From Klebsiella michiganensis (GTDB lineage Bacteria > Pseudomonadota > Gammaproteobacteria > Enterobacterales > Enterobacteriaceae): DNA of 64,000 nucleotides. The notes beneath the pieces are model-generated. The model had not been told where the DNA came from. It did not search any database and saw only the letters and a program-made list of their open reading frames with translations. Every line of letters starts with the position of its first letter. The stretch's first letter is position 1. The translations under genes and the position numbers were made by a program. The stretch covers positions 4,650,001 through 4,714,000 of the forward strand of contig CP011077.1 in assembly GCA_000963575.1 (NCBI GenBank), in the 5' to 3' direction. Positions 52,799-62,959 of the stretch are shown here, one piece after another.

Positions 52799-55348
52799 AT
52801 GAGCAAAGTCAAAATCGCAGTTATCGGTAATGGCATGGTCGGCCATCGCTTTATCGAAGACTTACTTGATAAGGCCCCGCCGGACCAGTTCGACATCACC
52901 GTATTTTGTGAAGAGCCGCGTAAAGCCTACGATCGCGTGCACCTTTCTTCTTATTTCTCCCACCATACCGCTGAAGAACTCTCCCTTGTCCGCGACGGCT
53001 ACTACGAAAAACATGGCGTAAAAGTCCTGGTTGGCGAACGCGCTATCACCATCAATCGCCAGGAAAAAGTGATCCACTCCAATACCGGCCGCACCGTTTA
53101 TTACGACAAGCTGGTGATGGCGACAGGTTCTTACCCGTGGATCCCGCCGATTAAAGGCTCTGAAACCCAGGACTGCTTCGTTTATCGCACTATCGAAGAT
53201 CTTAATGCCATTGAATCCTGCGCCCGCCGCAGCAAACGCGGCGCCGTCGTCGGCGGTGGCCTGCTGGGGCTGGAAGCGGCTGGCGCGTTGAAAAACCTCG
53301 GCGTGGAAACCCACGTTATCGAATTCGCGCCAATGCTGATGGCCGAGCAGTTGGACCGCATGGGCGGCGAACAACTGCGCAGCAAAATCGAGCGCATGGG
53401 TGTACGCGTGCATACCGGCAAAAACACCCAGGAAATCGTCCAGCAGGGCACCGAAGCACGTAAAACTATGCGTTTTGCCGACGGCACCGGGCTGGAAGTG
53501 GACTTTATCGTCTTCTCCACCGGTATTCGTCCGCAGGACAAGCTGGCCACGCAATGCGGGCTCGAAACGGCCCAGCGCGGGGGCATTACCATCAACGATA
53601 AGTGCCAGACTTCAGATCCGGATATTTATGCCATCGGGGAATGCGCCAGCTGGAATAACCGCGTTTTCGGGCTCGTCGCGCCGGGCTATAAAATGGCTCA
53701 GGTCACGGCCGACCATCTGCTCGGCACGGAGAACGCCTTTGAGGGCGCAGATATGAGCGCCAAGCTAAAACTGCTCGGCGTTGACGTCGGCGGTATTGGC
53801 GACGCTCATGCCCGCACGCCAAACGCCCGAAGCTACGTTTATCTCGATGAAAGTAAAGAGGTTTACAAGCGTCTGGTGGTCAGCGAAGACAACAAAACCC
53901 TGCTTGGCGCAGTGTTGGTTGGCGATACCAGCGACTACGGCAACCTGCTGCAGCTGGTGCTGAATGCCATTGAGCTGCCGGAGAATCCGGACTCGCTGAT
54001 CCTGCCGGCTCATGCAAGCAGCGGTAAGCCGTCTATCGGGGTCGATAAGCTGCCGGAAAGCGCGCAAATCTGTTCCTGCTTTGACGTCACCAAAGGCGAC
54101 CTGATCAAAGCCATCAACAAAGGTTGCCATACCGTGGCGGCCCTGAAGGCCGAAACCAAAGCCGGGACCGGCTGCGGCGGCTGTATTCCGTTGGTGACTC
54201 AGGTGCTGAACGCCGAACTGGCCAAAGCCGGTATCGAAGTAAACAACAACCTGTGCGAACACTTCGCCTTCTCGCGCCAGGAGCTGTACCACCTCATCCG
54301 CGTGGAAGGAATCAAATCCTTCGACCAGCTGCTGCAAAAATACGGCAAGGGTTACGGCTGTGAAGTATGTAAGCCAACCGTGGGTTCGCTGCTGGCCTCC
54401 TGCTGGAACGACTACGTGCTGCAGCCAGAACTGACGCCGCTGCAGGACACTAACGATAACTTCCTCGGCAACATCCAGAAAGACGGCACTTACTCGGTGA
54501 TCCCACGCTCAGCAGGCGGCGAAATCACGCCTGAAGGGCTGATGGAAGTGGGCCGTATCGCCCGTGAATACAACCTGTACACCAAAATCACCGGTTCCCA
54601 GCGTATCGGCCTGTTCGGCGCACAAAAGGGCGACCTGCCGGAAATCTGGCGTCAGCTGATTGAAGCCGGGTTCGAAACCGGTCACGCCTATGCCAAAGCC
54701 CTGCGTATGGCCAAAACCTGCGTCGGCAGCACCTGGTGTCGCTACGGCGTGGGTGACAGCGTGGGCTTCGGCGTCGAGCTGGAAAATCGCTACAAAGGCA
54801 TCCGTACTCCGCACAAAATGAAGTTTGGCGTCTCCGGCTGCACCCGTGAATGCGCGGAAGCACAGGGTAAAGACGTGGGTATTATCGCCACGGAGAAAGG
54901 CTGGAATCTGTACGTGTGCGGTAACGGTGGTATGAAACCGCGCCATGCGGACCTGCTGGCTGCGGACCTCGACCACGATACCATCATCAAGTATCTCGAC
55001 CGTTTCATGATGTTCTACATCCGTACCGCCGACAAACTCACCCGTACCTCCGTCTGGCTGGAGAACCTGGAAGGCGGTATTGATTACCTGCGGAGCGTGA
55101 TTGTCGACGACAAGCTGGGCCTGAACGACCAGCTTGAAGCAGAGCTCAACCGCCTGCGCGAGAAAGTGATCTGCGAGTGGACAGAAACCGTGAATACGCC
55201 ACAGGCGCAGATCCGCTTCAAACACTTTATCAACAGCCCGCAGCGCGACCCGAACGTGCAAACCGTTAGCGAGCGCAATCAACACCGTCCGGCCACGCCG
55301 CATGAGCGTATTCCGGTCACTCTGGTAGAAGTGGAGGAACACGCATGA
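52799..55348 (+). CDS. nirB: Nitrite reductase (NADH) large subunit NirB
   Basis: Cytosolic siroheme enzyme that reduces nitrite to ammonium with NADH. 849 aa, E. coli 847. N-terminal FAD domain GNGMVGHRF (~10-18) and NADH domain VGGGLLGLEAAGALKN; central 2Fe-2S cysteines in CSCFDVTKGD and CGGCIP (~424-462); ferredoxin-like half domains, then the siroheme/4Fe-4S ligands Cys641, Cys647, Cys681 and Cys685. Overlaps nirD by 4 bases. Preceded by FNR and NarL/NarP sites. All required residues are present. Confidence 0.98.
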   Translation: MSKVKIAVIGNGMVGHRFIEDLLDKAPPDQFDITVFCEEPRKAYDRVHLSSYFSHHTAEELSLVRDGYYEKHGVKVLVGERAITINRQEKVIHSNTGRTVYYDKLVMATGSYPWIPPIKGSETQDCFVYRTIEDLNAIESCARRSKRGAVVGGGLLGLEAAGALKNLGVETHVIEFAPMLMAEQLDRMGGEQLRSKIERMGVRVHTGKNTQEIVQQGTEARKTMRFADGTGLEVDFIVFSTGIRPQDKLATQCGLETAQRGGITINDKCQTSDPDIYAIGECASWNNRVFGLVAPGYKMAQVTADHLLGTENAFEGADMSAKLKLLGVDVGGIGDAHARTPNARSYVYLDESKEVYKRLVVSEDNKTLLGAVLVGDTSDYGNLLQLVLNAIELPENPDSLILPAHASSGKPSIGVDKLPESAQICSCFDVTKGDLIKAINKGCHTVAALKAETKAGTGCGGCIPLVTQVLNAELAKAGIEVNNNLCEHFAFSRQELYHLIRVEGIKSFDQLLQKYGKGYGCEVCKPTVGSLLASCWNDYVLQPELTPLQDTNDNFLGNIQKDGTYSVIPRSAGGEITPEGLMEVGRIAREYNLYTKITGSQRIGLFGAQKGDLPEIWRQLIEAGFETGHAYAKALRMAKTCVGSTWCRYGVGDSVGFGVELENRYKGIRTPHKMKFGVSGCTRECAEAQGKDVGIIATEKGWNLYVCGNGGMKPRHADLLAADLDHDTIIKYLDRFMMFYIRTADKLTRTSVWLENLEGGIDYLRSVIVDDKLGLNDQLEAELNRLREKVICEWTETVNTPQAQIRFKHFINSPQRDPNVQTVSERNQHRPATPHERIPVTLVEVEEHA

Positions 55349-55671
55349 GCCAGTGGACAACCGTTTGTCAGCTAGACGATATCCTGCCAGCAACCGGCGT
55401 TTGCGCCCTGGTCGGCTCGGCACAGGTCGCTATTTTCCGCCCTCGTAAAGACGAGCAGGTTTACGCCATCAGCAATATCGACCCGTTCTTTGAAGCCAGC
55501 GTGCTATCGCGCGGGCTAATTGCAGAGCATCAGGCCGAGCTGTGGGTTGCCAGCCCGCTGAAAAAACAGCATTTCCGCCTGAGGGACGGCCTGTGCATGG
55601 AAGATGAAAGCCGCTCCGTGCCGCACTATGATGCCCGCGTCCAGGACGGGCTGGTGCAGATAAAAGCGTAA
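55345..55671 (+). CDS. nirD: Nitrite reductase small subunit NirD
   Basis: Rieske-fold partner of NirB that in enterobacteria lacks the iron-sulfur ligands; needed for activity. 108 aa, E. coli length. MSQWTTVCQLDDILPATGVC at the N-terminus and ISNIDPFFEASVLSRGLI in the middle. The ATG overlaps the nirB stop (ATGA). A composite palindromic element follows before nirC. Confidence 0.97.
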   Translation: MSQWTTVCQLDDILPATGVCALVGSAQVAIFRPRKDEQVYAISNIDPFFEASVLSRGLIAEHQAELWVASPLKKQHFRLRDGLCMEDESRSVPHYDARVQDGLVQIKA

Positions 55672-55684
55672 GACCTAAAACAAC

Positions 55685-55792
55685 TCTCACCCTGCCCCTC
55701 CCTGAGGGAGAGGGCACCGCCGGAACCGATCGAGCAACAATAGCGACGAGGGTTTTCCCCCTTTCCCTTTGGGAAAGGGCCGGGGTGAGGGA
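55685..55792. repeat. Composite palindromic (REP/BIME-like) element between nirD and nirC
   Basis: Two hairpins face each other. The first (55685-55716) contains CTCCCTGAGGGAG and the second (55759-55779) CCCTTTCCC-TTT-GGGAAAGGG. The outer flanks CTCACCCTGCCC and GGGCCGGGGTGAGGG are inverted copies of each other. Such paired arrangement is typical of bacterial interspersed mosaic elements. It lies inside the nir operon, ~50 bases before nirC. Confidence 0.7.
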
Positions 55793-55837
55793 CATTCATT
55801 TTTAATTTTTATTTTTAACTTCATTGGGATAGCAAAA

Positions 55838-56644
55838 ATGTTCACCGATACCATCAATAAGTGTGCGGCGAATGCCGCGCGGATTAACCGTCTCTCGCAG
55901 AAAAATCCTCTGGGCTTCTGGGTAAGTTCCGCCATGGCGGGAGCCTACGTTGGCCTTGGCATCATCCTGATTTTCACCCTCGGTAATTTACTCGATCCGA
56001 CTATTCGCCCGCTGGTTATGGGGGCGACCTTCGGAATAGCCCTGACGCTGGTGATTATCGCCGGTTCCGAGCTGTTCACCGGCCACACCATGTTTCTGAC
56101 CTTCGGTGTGAAAGCCGGCACGATATCTCACGGCCAGATGTGGGCGATTTTGCCGCAAACCTGGCTTGGTAACCTGCTCGGTTCGGTATTTGTCGCGCTG
56201 CTGTATAGCTGGGGCGGCGGCAGCCTGCTGCCGGTAGATACCAGCATTGTGCACGCCGTAGCGCTGGCAAAAACCACCGCCCCTGCGATGGTGCTGTTCT
56301 TTAAAGGGGCGCTGTGTAACTGGCTGGTTTGTCTGGCAATCTGGATGGCAATTCGTACCGAAGGTGCAGCGAAGTTCATCGCAATCTGGTGGTGCCTGCT
56401 GGCGTTTATCGCCTCCGGCTACGAGCACTCCATCGCCAACATGACGCTGTTTGCCCTGTCCTGGTTTGGCCATCATAGCGAGGCTTATACGCTGTCCGGC
56501 ATCGGCCATAACCTGCTGTGGGTTACGCTGGGGAACACCCTTTCTGGCGTGGTATTCATGGGTCTGGGTTATTGGTATGCTACGCCCAAAGCCGAACGTC
56601 CGCAGCCTGCCGCCGCAGGCGCACCGGAAACCGCCCGTAATTAA
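55838..56644 (+). CDS. nirC: Nitrite channel/transporter NirC
   Basis: Formate-nitrite transporter family protein that imports nitrite, pentameric. 268 aa from ATG 55838 (MFTDTINKCAANAARINRLS), the E. coli length; the ORF begins 23 codons earlier, inside the palindromic element. Six membrane helices are visible with the FNT signature region KGALCNWLVCLAIWMA (~173-188). The ribosome site is weak (GGGAT). It follows nirD after 166 bases. Confidence 0.96.
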   Translation: MFTDTINKCAANAARINRLSQKNPLGFWVSSAMAGAYVGLGIILIFTLGNLLDPTIRPLVMGATFGIALTLVIIAGSELFTGHTMFLTFGVKAGTISHGQMWAILPQTWLGNLLGSVFVALLYSWGGGSLLPVDTSIVHAVALAKTTAPAMVLFFKGALCNWLVCLAIWMAIRTEGAAKFIAIWWCLLAFIASGYEHSIANMTLFALSWFGHHSEAYTLSGIGHNLLWVTLGNTLSGVVFMGLGYWYATPKAERPQPAAAGAPETARN

Positions 56645-56657
56645 TTGAGGATTGACC

Positions 56658-58031
56658 GTGGATCACCTGCCGATATTTTGTCAGTTACGTGGCCGCGCCT
56701 GCCTGCTGGTAGGCGGTGGCGATGTCGCTGAACGCAAAGCGCGTTTATTGCTGGAGGCAGGTGCGCGCATCACCGTTAACGCCCTCGAATTCAGCCCACA
56801 GTTTAAGGTGTGGGCTGAGCAAAATATGCTGACGCTGGCCGAAGGTGCGTTCTCAGAAACGCTGCTGGACGAAAGCTGGCTGGCGATTGCCGCCACCGAC
56901 GACGATGAGGTGAATCAGCAGGTTAGCGACGCCGCCGAATCCCGCCGGATCTTCTGCAACGTGGTCGATGCGCCGAAACAGGCGAGCTTCATTATGCCGT
57001 CGATTATTGACCGCTCCCCGCTGATGGTTGCCGTCTCTTCCGGCGGTACGTCCCCTGTTCTGGCCCGACTGCTGCGCGAAAAGCTGGAAGCCAGCCTGCC
57101 GCTGCATCTGGGTAAAATTGCAGCCTTTGCCGGTACCCTGCGTGGCCGAGTGAAACAAACTTTTGCCACCATGGGCGAGCGTCGCCGCTTTTGGGAGAAA
57201 TTCTTCACTAACGACCGCCTGGCACAGTATCTGGCCAACGAAGACCAGCTTGCCGTTGAAAAAGAGACGGAATCGCTGTTCTCCACCCCGCTCGACCACC
57301 GCGGCGAAGTGGTGCTGGTTGGCGCCGGCCCGGGTGACGCAGGCTTGCTGACGCTGAAAGGCCTGCAGCAAATTCAGCAGGCTGACGTCGTGGTGTATGA
57401 CCGCCTGGTGTCGGACGACATCATGAATCTGGTTCGTCGCGATGCCGATCGCGTCTTCGTCGGCAAGCGCGCGGGCTACCACTGCGTTCCCCAGGAAGAG
57501 ATTAACCAAATCCTGCTGCGGGAAGCGCAAAAGGGCAAACGTGTCGTGCGCCTGAAAGGGGGCGATCCGTTTATCTTCGGACGCGGCGGTGAAGAGCTGG
57601 AAACTTTGTGCAACGGTGGAATTCCGTTCTCTGTAGTACCGGGGATCACCGCGGCTTCTGGCTGTTCCGCCTACTCCGGCATTCCGCTTACGCACCGGGA
57701 TTACGCCCAAAGCGTGCGTCTGGTCACCGGCCATTTGAAAACCGGCGGCGAACTTGACTGGGCGAACCTGGCGGCAGAGAAGCAAACGCTGGTGTTCTAC
57801 ATGGGGCTGAACCAGGCCTCGGCCATTCAGCAGCAGCTGATCGCCCATGGGATGGAAGAGAGCATGCCGGTGGCGCTGGTTGAAAACGGCACGGCGGTGA
57901 ATCAGCGCGTCGTGGACGGCACCCTGAACCAATTAGGCGAGTTAGCCACCCAGGTCGGCAGCCCGGCGCTGATTATCGTGGGCCGCGTCGTTGGTCTTCG
58001 CGACAAGCTAAACTGGTTCTCAAATCATTAA
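56658..58031 (+). CDS. cysG: Siroheme synthase CysG
   Basis: Trifunctional enzyme: uroporphyrinogen III C-methyltransferase, precorrin-2 dehydrogenase and ferrochelatase, making the siroheme for NirB and sulfite reductase. 457 aa from GTG 56658, preceded by GAGG at spacing 7; the TTG two codons upstream is rejected. N-terminal domain (1-~215) with [20 protein letters not shown] and catalytic Ser128 in [10 protein letters not shown]-terminal methyltransferase (~216-457) with [15 protein letters not shown] (~219-233). Last gene of nirBDC-cysG, with a terminator. Confidence 0.98.
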   Translation: MDHLPIFCQLRGRACLLVGGGDVAERKARLLLEAGARITVNALEFSPQFKVWAEQNMLTLAEGAFSETLLDESWLAIAATDDDEVNQQVSDAAESRRIFCNVVDAPKQASFIMPSIIDRSPLMVAVSSGGTSPVLARLLREKLEASLPLHLGKIAAFAGTLRGRVKQTFATMGERRRFWEKFFTNDRLAQYLANEDQLAVEKETESLFSTPLDHRGEVVLVGAGPGDAGLLTLKGLQQIQQADVVVYDRLVSDDIMNLVRRDADRVFVGKRAGYHCVPQEEINQILLREAQKGKRVVRLKGGDPFIFGRGGEELETLCNGGIPFSVVPGITAASGCSAYSGIPLTHRDYAQSVRLVTGHLKTGGELDWANLAAEKQTLVFYMGLNQASAIQQQLIAHGMEESMPVALVENGTAVNQRVVDGTLNQLGELATQVGSPALIIVGRVVGLRDKLNWFSNH

Positions 58032-58036
58032 ATACT

Positions 58037-58062
58037 AAGGGAGGCAGCAGCCTCCCTTTTAC
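58037..58062 (+). terminator. cysG terminator
   Basis: Perfect 9-bp stem AAGGGAGGC/GCCTCCCTT with AGCA loop, followed by TTACTTTT, 5 bases after the cysG stop. Faces the end of yhfS. Confidence 0.88.
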
Positions 58063-59150
58063 TTTTCTGCTTCTGCACAACTTTCCCGCAAAATTCTCAG
58101 CACGGTTTCCGCCCCGCTGCGGTTGGGGTTGATGCGGATCATCCGCTGTTCAAGCTCCGGTGCAGCCAGCCTGAACGTTCCGGAAACCCGATAAAAGAGC
58201 GGCGGGATTTCATATTTAGATTCTGCCCCTACCGGGTAAGGCAATGCGCCCAATTTTTGTGCCACCGCCAGCACCTTTTCGGCAATCGGCCGATGAAACT
58301 CCACCAGCAGAACCTTCGACTGTGCATTGGCGATAAATGCACTTTTAACCTGAGGCACCGCGCCCTGAGACAATAGCTCAACCAACGCATCGTTCACCTG
58401 TGCCTGAACGGCGTGCATCACCGGGGCGAAGACTAAGCCGCGCAGCGCCTCCATAGCCTGAAAGCCCTGCACCTGACTACCACCGGAGTACATACTCTGG
58501 CGCACGGCCTTAACGGCCAGCTTGTCACCGACCACCACCCCGACGCCCGGCGGGCCGAACAGCTTGAAACAGGAGAAGGTCGACAGCGTAGCCCCACACT
58601 CGCAGCCGATTCTGTCCACCTTCATCACCGCATAGTTATCGTCGGCCAGGGACGGTAAGCCGTAGCGATTGAAACAGGCCACCACCTCAGCGAGTCGATA
58701 GGCGTCATCCAATGTCTGGCGGGTGTGCTGAATCAAAGCCGCGCCCGGACGATGGGCCACGATGGCAGCTTCCACTTCATTTAACTGATTAAAATCTGCC
58801 CTGATGAGCTCCAGCCCCATCTGTTCGGCAATGACTGCCGTGGTAGGGTACAGAGGAGCCTGATGAATCAGCAGCTTATCGCCAGCGTTTAATAACGCCG
58901 CCAGCCCGCTACGAATAGCCCCGGTTCCGGCTCCCTGCACCAGCGCGGCGGCTGGCGCAGAGAAGAAGTCGGCCAGGACGCGCTCAACCCGCTGCGTGGT
59001 GATTGGCTGATTGAATCCGGGCACCAGGCCAACATCGCCCTGGCTCAGAAAATCAGCCCCAGGAAAATGCCGGCAGATAATATCCACCAGTGCGAACTGC
59101 TTCTGCTGGGCCTGAGCCAGGCTCAGGCTTTGCAATGGCCAGCTTTCCAC
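58059..59150 (-). CDS. yhfS: PLP-dependent enzyme YhfS
   Basis: Fold-type I PLP enzyme of the class V aminotransferase/cystathionine-lyase type, function unknown. 363 aa, E. coli 361. The Asp in SLADDNYAVMKV and the probable PLP Lys in STFSCFKLFGPPGVGVV are present. Last gene of the yhfS-T-U-php-W-X operon. The start ATG at 59150 is preceded by GGGGG; spacing 9 to yhfT. Confidence 0.93.
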   Translation of the reverse strand: MESWPLQSLSLAQAQQKQFALVDIICRHFPGADFLSQGDVGLVPGFNQPITTQRVERVLADFFSAPAAALVQGAGTGAIRSGLAALLNAGDKLLIHQAPLYPTTAVIAEQMGLELIRADFNQLNEVEAAIVAHRPGAALIQHTRQTLDDAYRLAEVVACFNRYGLPSLADDNYAVMKVDRIGCECGATLSTFSCFKLFGPPGVGVVVGDKLAVKAVRQSMYSGGSQVQGFQAMEALRGLVFAPVMHAVQAQVNDALVELLSQGAVPQVKSAFIANAQSKVLLVEFHRPIAEKVLAVAQKLGALPYPVGAESKYEIPPLFYRVSGTFRLAAPELEQRMIRINPNRSGAETVLRILRESCAEAEK

Positions 59151-59159
59151 ACAACCCCC

Positions 59160-60464
59160 TTAGGCCGGGATAAACAGGCCGCAGAAGAACAGAATATTCA
59201 GCACAATGCCGGTTACCATCACCGCCACAACCGGCGCGGCCATTTTCTGCACCGGGCGGCCCAGTGATTCGTTCAGGAAATACAGCGCCGTTGCGATGGT
59301 GAAGCCGGTATAGCCCGCCATTTTAATGGCGGCAAAGATAGAGCCAATCAGCAGCGCCATCTCCATCAGCATGTTCATCGCGTTACGAATGTTGTCCGAG
59401 GCGTTGCGTACCGAAGGGTAACGGCCAAGCCATTTCCCAATGGAGCGCAGCAGCAGAACTTCAGCAGAAATAACCAGAGCCCCAACAACAAAAGCAATTA
59501 TCGGGTTAGCAATCAGGTAGCCGACGGCAAAAACAAAGGTGAAGCCCGCGACGGCATAAACCCCCGTCGCCAGCGCCGTTGTGGCAATCATCGGCACAAA
59601 GCCCAGGCCACGCATAAACTCGGCCAGCGCCGCCTGATCAATCAGGCTTTGAGACTGTGCCGGATCCAGCCCAATCTTGTAGGCTTTTTCCAGCGTGAAG
59701 ATCGACACCTCGCTGCCCGCAAACAGCTTCATGCTGGCAACGGTGGCGATCAGTCCGCCGACGATGGCGATATACGGCAGATTTTTGATAATCCTGGATG
59801 TCCGCTCTTCAAACACCGACTGCCCGTGAGCATCGTGTTCATGTTTATCCCGGGAGCGCAGATCCTGAAAAATCGCAATCGCCAGCAGCATAACCATACC
59901 CACGAAGATCTCGATAGACTCCGGGTTGAGCTGCGGGAAGAAGCGCACCACCAGCACCCGGGTCAGCAGCACAACCACCGCCGCGAACAGGCTGTTCTTC
60001 CAGCCAAACTGGTAGAAAATCGCCACCAGCGGGAACAACGCAAAGGCAGACACCACCGGCGAACTCAGTTCACCGAGAGAGCCGAGAACGTCCACCGGCA
60101 GCGCGGTCAGCAGGTGATTCACCGGCACCAGGCAGGTGAGGATCAGAATGCCCCAGACGGCACCAAGCCCAAAGGCCAGCACGCGGTTGGCCGCCAGCAC
60201 GCCAAGAATATCGGTCGGCAGGAACAGCAGCCAGCTGTTAAGCAGGCCGGTTTTCAGGGTGAATGAGATCCCGACTGAGGCCACAAAGCCAATACTCAGG
60301 CCGAAGGCGATACTCCCCGCTTCGCGGCGGTTCATATTGCCTTCAATAAGCTGGGGCAGAATCGGTCGAATCCCGTCATGAAACACCGCCGCGGAGCGGT
60401 GCGCCAGTAAAGCCGTCATCCCGGTCAGCAAGGCAACAACAACAAGGTGAAGGTAGAATTCCAT
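59160..60464 (-). CDS. yhfT: YhfT inner-membrane protein
   Basis: Hydrophobic protein of 434 aa, the E. coli length, with about 11-12 transmembrane segments and an even spread of charged loops (e.g. RSRDKHEHDAHG ~204-215). It looks like a transporter and has no recognised ATPase or energising motif. Given its neighbours it would import the substrate of the yhf enzymes. It precedes yhfS by 9 bases. Confidence 0.9.
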   Translation of the reverse strand: MEFYLHLVVVALLTGMTALLAHRSAAVFHDGIRPILPQLIEGNMNRREAGSIAFGLSIGFVASVGISFTLKTGLLNSWLLFLPTDILGVLAANRVLAFGLGAVWGILILTCLVPVNHLLTALPVDVLGSLGELSSPVVSAFALFPLVAIFYQFGWKNSLFAAVVVLLTRVLVVRFFPQLNPESIEIFVGMVMLLAIAIFQDLRSRDKHEHDAHGQSVFEERTSRIIKNLPYIAIVGGLIATVASMKLFAGSEVSIFTLEKAYKIGLDPAQSQSLIDQAALAEFMRGLGFVPMIATTALATGVYAVAGFTFVFAVGYLIANPIIAFVVGALVISAEVLLLRSIGKWLGRYPSVRNASDNIRNAMNMLMEMALLIGSIFAAIKMAGYTGFTIATALYFLNESLGRPVQKMAAPVVAVMVTGIVLNILFFCGLFIPA

Positions 60465-60474
60465 GCGGATGCCT

Positions 60475-60828
60475 TTATTTTAAATGGTTAACCAGCAGCG
60501 GGATGGCATGCTCGATATGCTCAACGGAAAGGCCAAACGCCACTTTGCCTTCTGAGACCAGGCGGGCGATCTGCTCCTCTTTGGCTTTAATGCCGGGCTT
60601 AGCAATGGTGCAACTGCGGTTGTAGCCGATCACCGCGATAGCGATAGACAATGCCGCACCCGCTCCGGTATTACAGGCCCCAATGTAGTAATCAAGCTGC
60701 CCGGATTTCACCTTCAGCGCGGCGTCCATGTCGTTATAGATAAACACTTCGAAGCAGCCCGGTGCGGCGGTTTCGATAGTTTGTTTGATGAGTTCGCGCT
60801 GTAGGCCAGCGACACCGATCTTTTTCAT
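60475..60828 (-). CDS. yhfU: DUF2620 protein YhfU
   Basis: 117 aa, E. coli length, no recognised function. The sequence starts MKKIGVAGLQRELIKQTIET and has YYIGACNTGAGAALSIAIAV (~47-66); the short size and alternating pattern may suggest a PTS IIB-like or regulatory fold, but this is a guess. Between yhfT and php, 10 and 9 bases away respectively, so co-transcribed. Confidence 0.9.
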   Translation of the reverse strand: MKKIGVAGLQRELIKQTIETAAPGCFEVFIYNDMDAALKVKSGQLDYYIGACNTGAGAALSIAIAVIGYNRSCTIAKPGIKAKEEQIARLVSEGKVAFGLSVEHIEHAIPLLVNHLK

Positions 60829-60837
60829 GGGAAATCC

Positions 60838-61728
60838 TTACTTAAAGAAGACAGAGGGGTTGTCACGTAACATCAAATCGATGTCTGACTGGCTGAAACC
60901 GGCCTCCAGCAGCATCGGCACAAACGTGGTAAGCAAATAGTCAAAACCAGGCCCGCCGTTCCCGTGTAGATGGGAGCGCCGAGTAATGTCCATCGACAGC
61001 ATGACGTGATCGAGCAGCCCGCGATCTTTGAGCGCACTCAACATCGCAACGCGTTTTTCATCCGGGTAATAGCTGTTTTTGCCGATGGTATCGAACTGGA
61101 CGTACGCTCCCTGATCGATCATCCGCAGGATGTTGTCCAGATTGTCTTTCAGGTCACAGTGTCCGACGGTGACGCGGGAAAGATCCACGCACCATGACTT
61201 CAGCAACGCGAGCTGTTCAAGCCCCATGGTGCTGAATGAAGTGTGGGTTGAAATCGGCCTGCCGGTTTCATGATGCGCAATGGCCGCTGCCTGGAAAACG
61301 CGCTTCTCCACAGGGGTAATGACGTCCACGCTGGACCCTATTTCCGCGATGATTCCGGCTTTTAACGCCGTCCCGTCAATGCCAATTTCGATTTCATCGA
61401 TCATTTCCTGAGCCAGCACTTTCACCGGCGTAGTGGCCACATGTGGCGGGAAGAAATCGTGCTGATAATAACCAGTACAGGCCATCACGTTCATTCCGGT
61501 ATCACGCATGATATCCAGCAGAAACTGAGGGTTACGCCCCATGTAGCGATTGGTCATTTCAATGATATTGCGCACCCCCTGTCCGAAGAGTGACTTCATT
61601 TCATCGCAAATCAGCTCGTACTGATCCAGACGGCAATCGATATTGTCCTTGAAGCTGGAAAGATCGATATGAAGATGCTCATGGGCATAGGTATAGCCCG
61701 ATGGATCAATATGCTTATGCCCCGTCAT
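60838..61728 (-). CDS. php: Phosphotriesterase-homology protein Php
   Basis: TIM-barrel amidohydrolase-superfamily zinc enzyme with no proven substrate. 296 aa against 292 in E. coli. The metal motif HEHLHID (~16-22), a Glu in AEIGSS (~130) at the position where phosphotriesterase has a carboxylated Lys, the metal His in STHTSFS (~157) and in VGHCDLKD (~187), and the Asp in [10 protein letters not shown] (~243) are all present. ATG 61728 has GGAG at spacing 6 and overlaps the yhfW stop by 14 bases. Confidence 0.93.
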   Translation of the reverse strand: MTGHKHIDPSGYTYAHEHLHIDLSSFKDNIDCRLDQYELICDEMKSLFGQGVRNIIEMTNRYMGRNPQFLLDIMRDTGMNVMACTGYYQHDFFPPHVATTPVKVLAQEMIDEIEIGIDGTALKAGIIAEIGSSVDVITPVEKRVFQAAAIAHHETGRPISTHTSFSTMGLEQLALLKSWCVDLSRVTVGHCDLKDNLDNILRMIDQGAYVQFDTIGKNSYYPDEKRVAMLSALKDRGLLDHVMLSMDITRRSHLHGNGGPGFDYLLTTFVPMLLEAGFSQSDIDLMLRDNPSVFFK

Positions 61729-62959
61729 GATTCACTCCACGCATTGAAGAGATATTCAGCAGCGGCAAGAACGACGTTCCGTTCTGCGGCGCAGCTGCCT
61801 GAAAAAAGTCACAAACCGTTGCGCCCACATCAGAAAGCGTAGCGCGTGCCCCCAGATAACTGCCTGCTATACCGGGCTGCCAAACCAGCAAAGGCACGTT
61901 TTCACGGGTGTGTTTGCTGTGGCCAATCGTCGGATCGTTCCCGTGGTCCGCCATGACGACCAGGCAATCCCCGGCCTGCATATCCGCCATTAGCAAAGCC
62001 AGATTTTTGTCCACCAGCTCAAGCCGCTCGGCGTAGCGCCCAACGTCTTCGGCGTGCCCCGCCAGATCCGTTTCCTGAATGTTGGTACAAATAAACACGC
62101 GGCCGGGTTTATTCAGCTCATCCCGGGTGATATCGAGAATGCTCTGCGAATCGACCAGATTCTGGTAGCTGGTGCCGTGTGGGTTAAGGGCAATATCCGC
62201 CACTTTTCCCACCAGCACAGTTTTAACCCCGACCTGATGCAGCTGCTGCGGAACCTGCACGCTGGCATCCACGCCGTAGCCCATGTGCACCACCTGAAAC
62301 CCACTTTTGTATACACCGGAACGTGGGGCGTTAATGCCGACATAAAGCCCCTGTTTCTCCTCGGCGGCATTAATCAGTTGCTCGCTGCTCTCAAGCAGGC
62401 CGCCAAAGGCAATAACCCGTCCAACCTTCACGCAGCGGCGCACCACTTCGCCGATAGCACGCACCTGCTCAAACGGTATTGCGCTGAGGTTGGCGCTGAT
62501 GTTAAACACCTGCCCTAAATCAGCTTCAAGATTATCCCCCACGGCCACGGCCTGATTTACCCACAGAAACTTCAGCTCGCCACCTTTGCGCTCAACCTGC
62601 CAGCCCGCGCCGATGAGCTCACGTTCTACGACGTCAATCACTTCAGAAAACGGCATACGCAATGGAGTTTGTGGCCGCGTGCCCAGAATTTCCTGATGCC
62701 CCATAAACGTGTCGCCGCCTTCATGCTGCAGCGCCGCGGTGCCATACACGGCATCGGTGTTCGGCTGCATCACATTGGCCGCAAACCCCAGCGCGTTAAT
62801 CAGGCCCAGCTTCTCAAGCGTCGGCAAACGCAGTTCGGGAAAATGCTGCAAAATGTGCCCGCAGGTGTTCGCCCCGATGTCCTGCGGCCTGACCTCCGGC
62901 ACATCGTCCATCGCGCCCACGCCGAAGCTGTCTATGACCAGCACCAGAAACTTACTCAT
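61715..62959 (-). CDS. yhfW: Phosphopentomutase-like protein YhfW
   Basis: Alkaline-phosphatase-superfamily mutase related to DeoB. 414 aa, E. coli 408. From ATG 62959 ([20 protein letters not shown]), with GGAGG upstream; an ORF extension of 35 codons is rejected. Metal-binding features seen: Asp in VIDSFG (~9), GDTFMGHQE (~82-90), and [19 protein letters not shown] (~334-352). Substrate unknown; the DeoB likeness suggests a sugar phosphate. Overlaps yhfX by 8 bases. Confidence 0.93.
   Translation of the reverse strand: MSKFLVLVIDSFGVGAMDDVPEVRPQDIGANTCGHILQHFPELRLPTLEKLGLINALGFAANVMQPNTDAVYGTAALQHEGGDTFMGHQEILGTRPQTPLRMPFSEVIDVVERELIGAGWQVERKGGELKFLWVNQAVAVGDNLEADLGQVFNISANLSAIPFEQVRAIGEVVRRCVKVGRVIAFGGLLESSEQLINAAEEKQGLYVGINAPRSGVYKSGFQVVHMGYGVDASVQVPQQLHQVGVKTVLVGKVADIALNPHGTSYQNLVDSQSILDITRDELNKPGRVFICTNIQETDLAGHAEDVGRYAERLELVDKNLALLMADMQAGDCLVVMADHGNDPTIGHSKHTRENVPLLVWQPGIAGSYLGARATLSDVGATVCDFFQAAAPQNGTSFLPLLNISSMRGVNHDGA

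Noticed and set aside
53765..55423. Long minus-strand frames opposite nirB (190 and 304 codons)
   Set aside because: Antisense shadows of nirB with no ribosome site or protein family.
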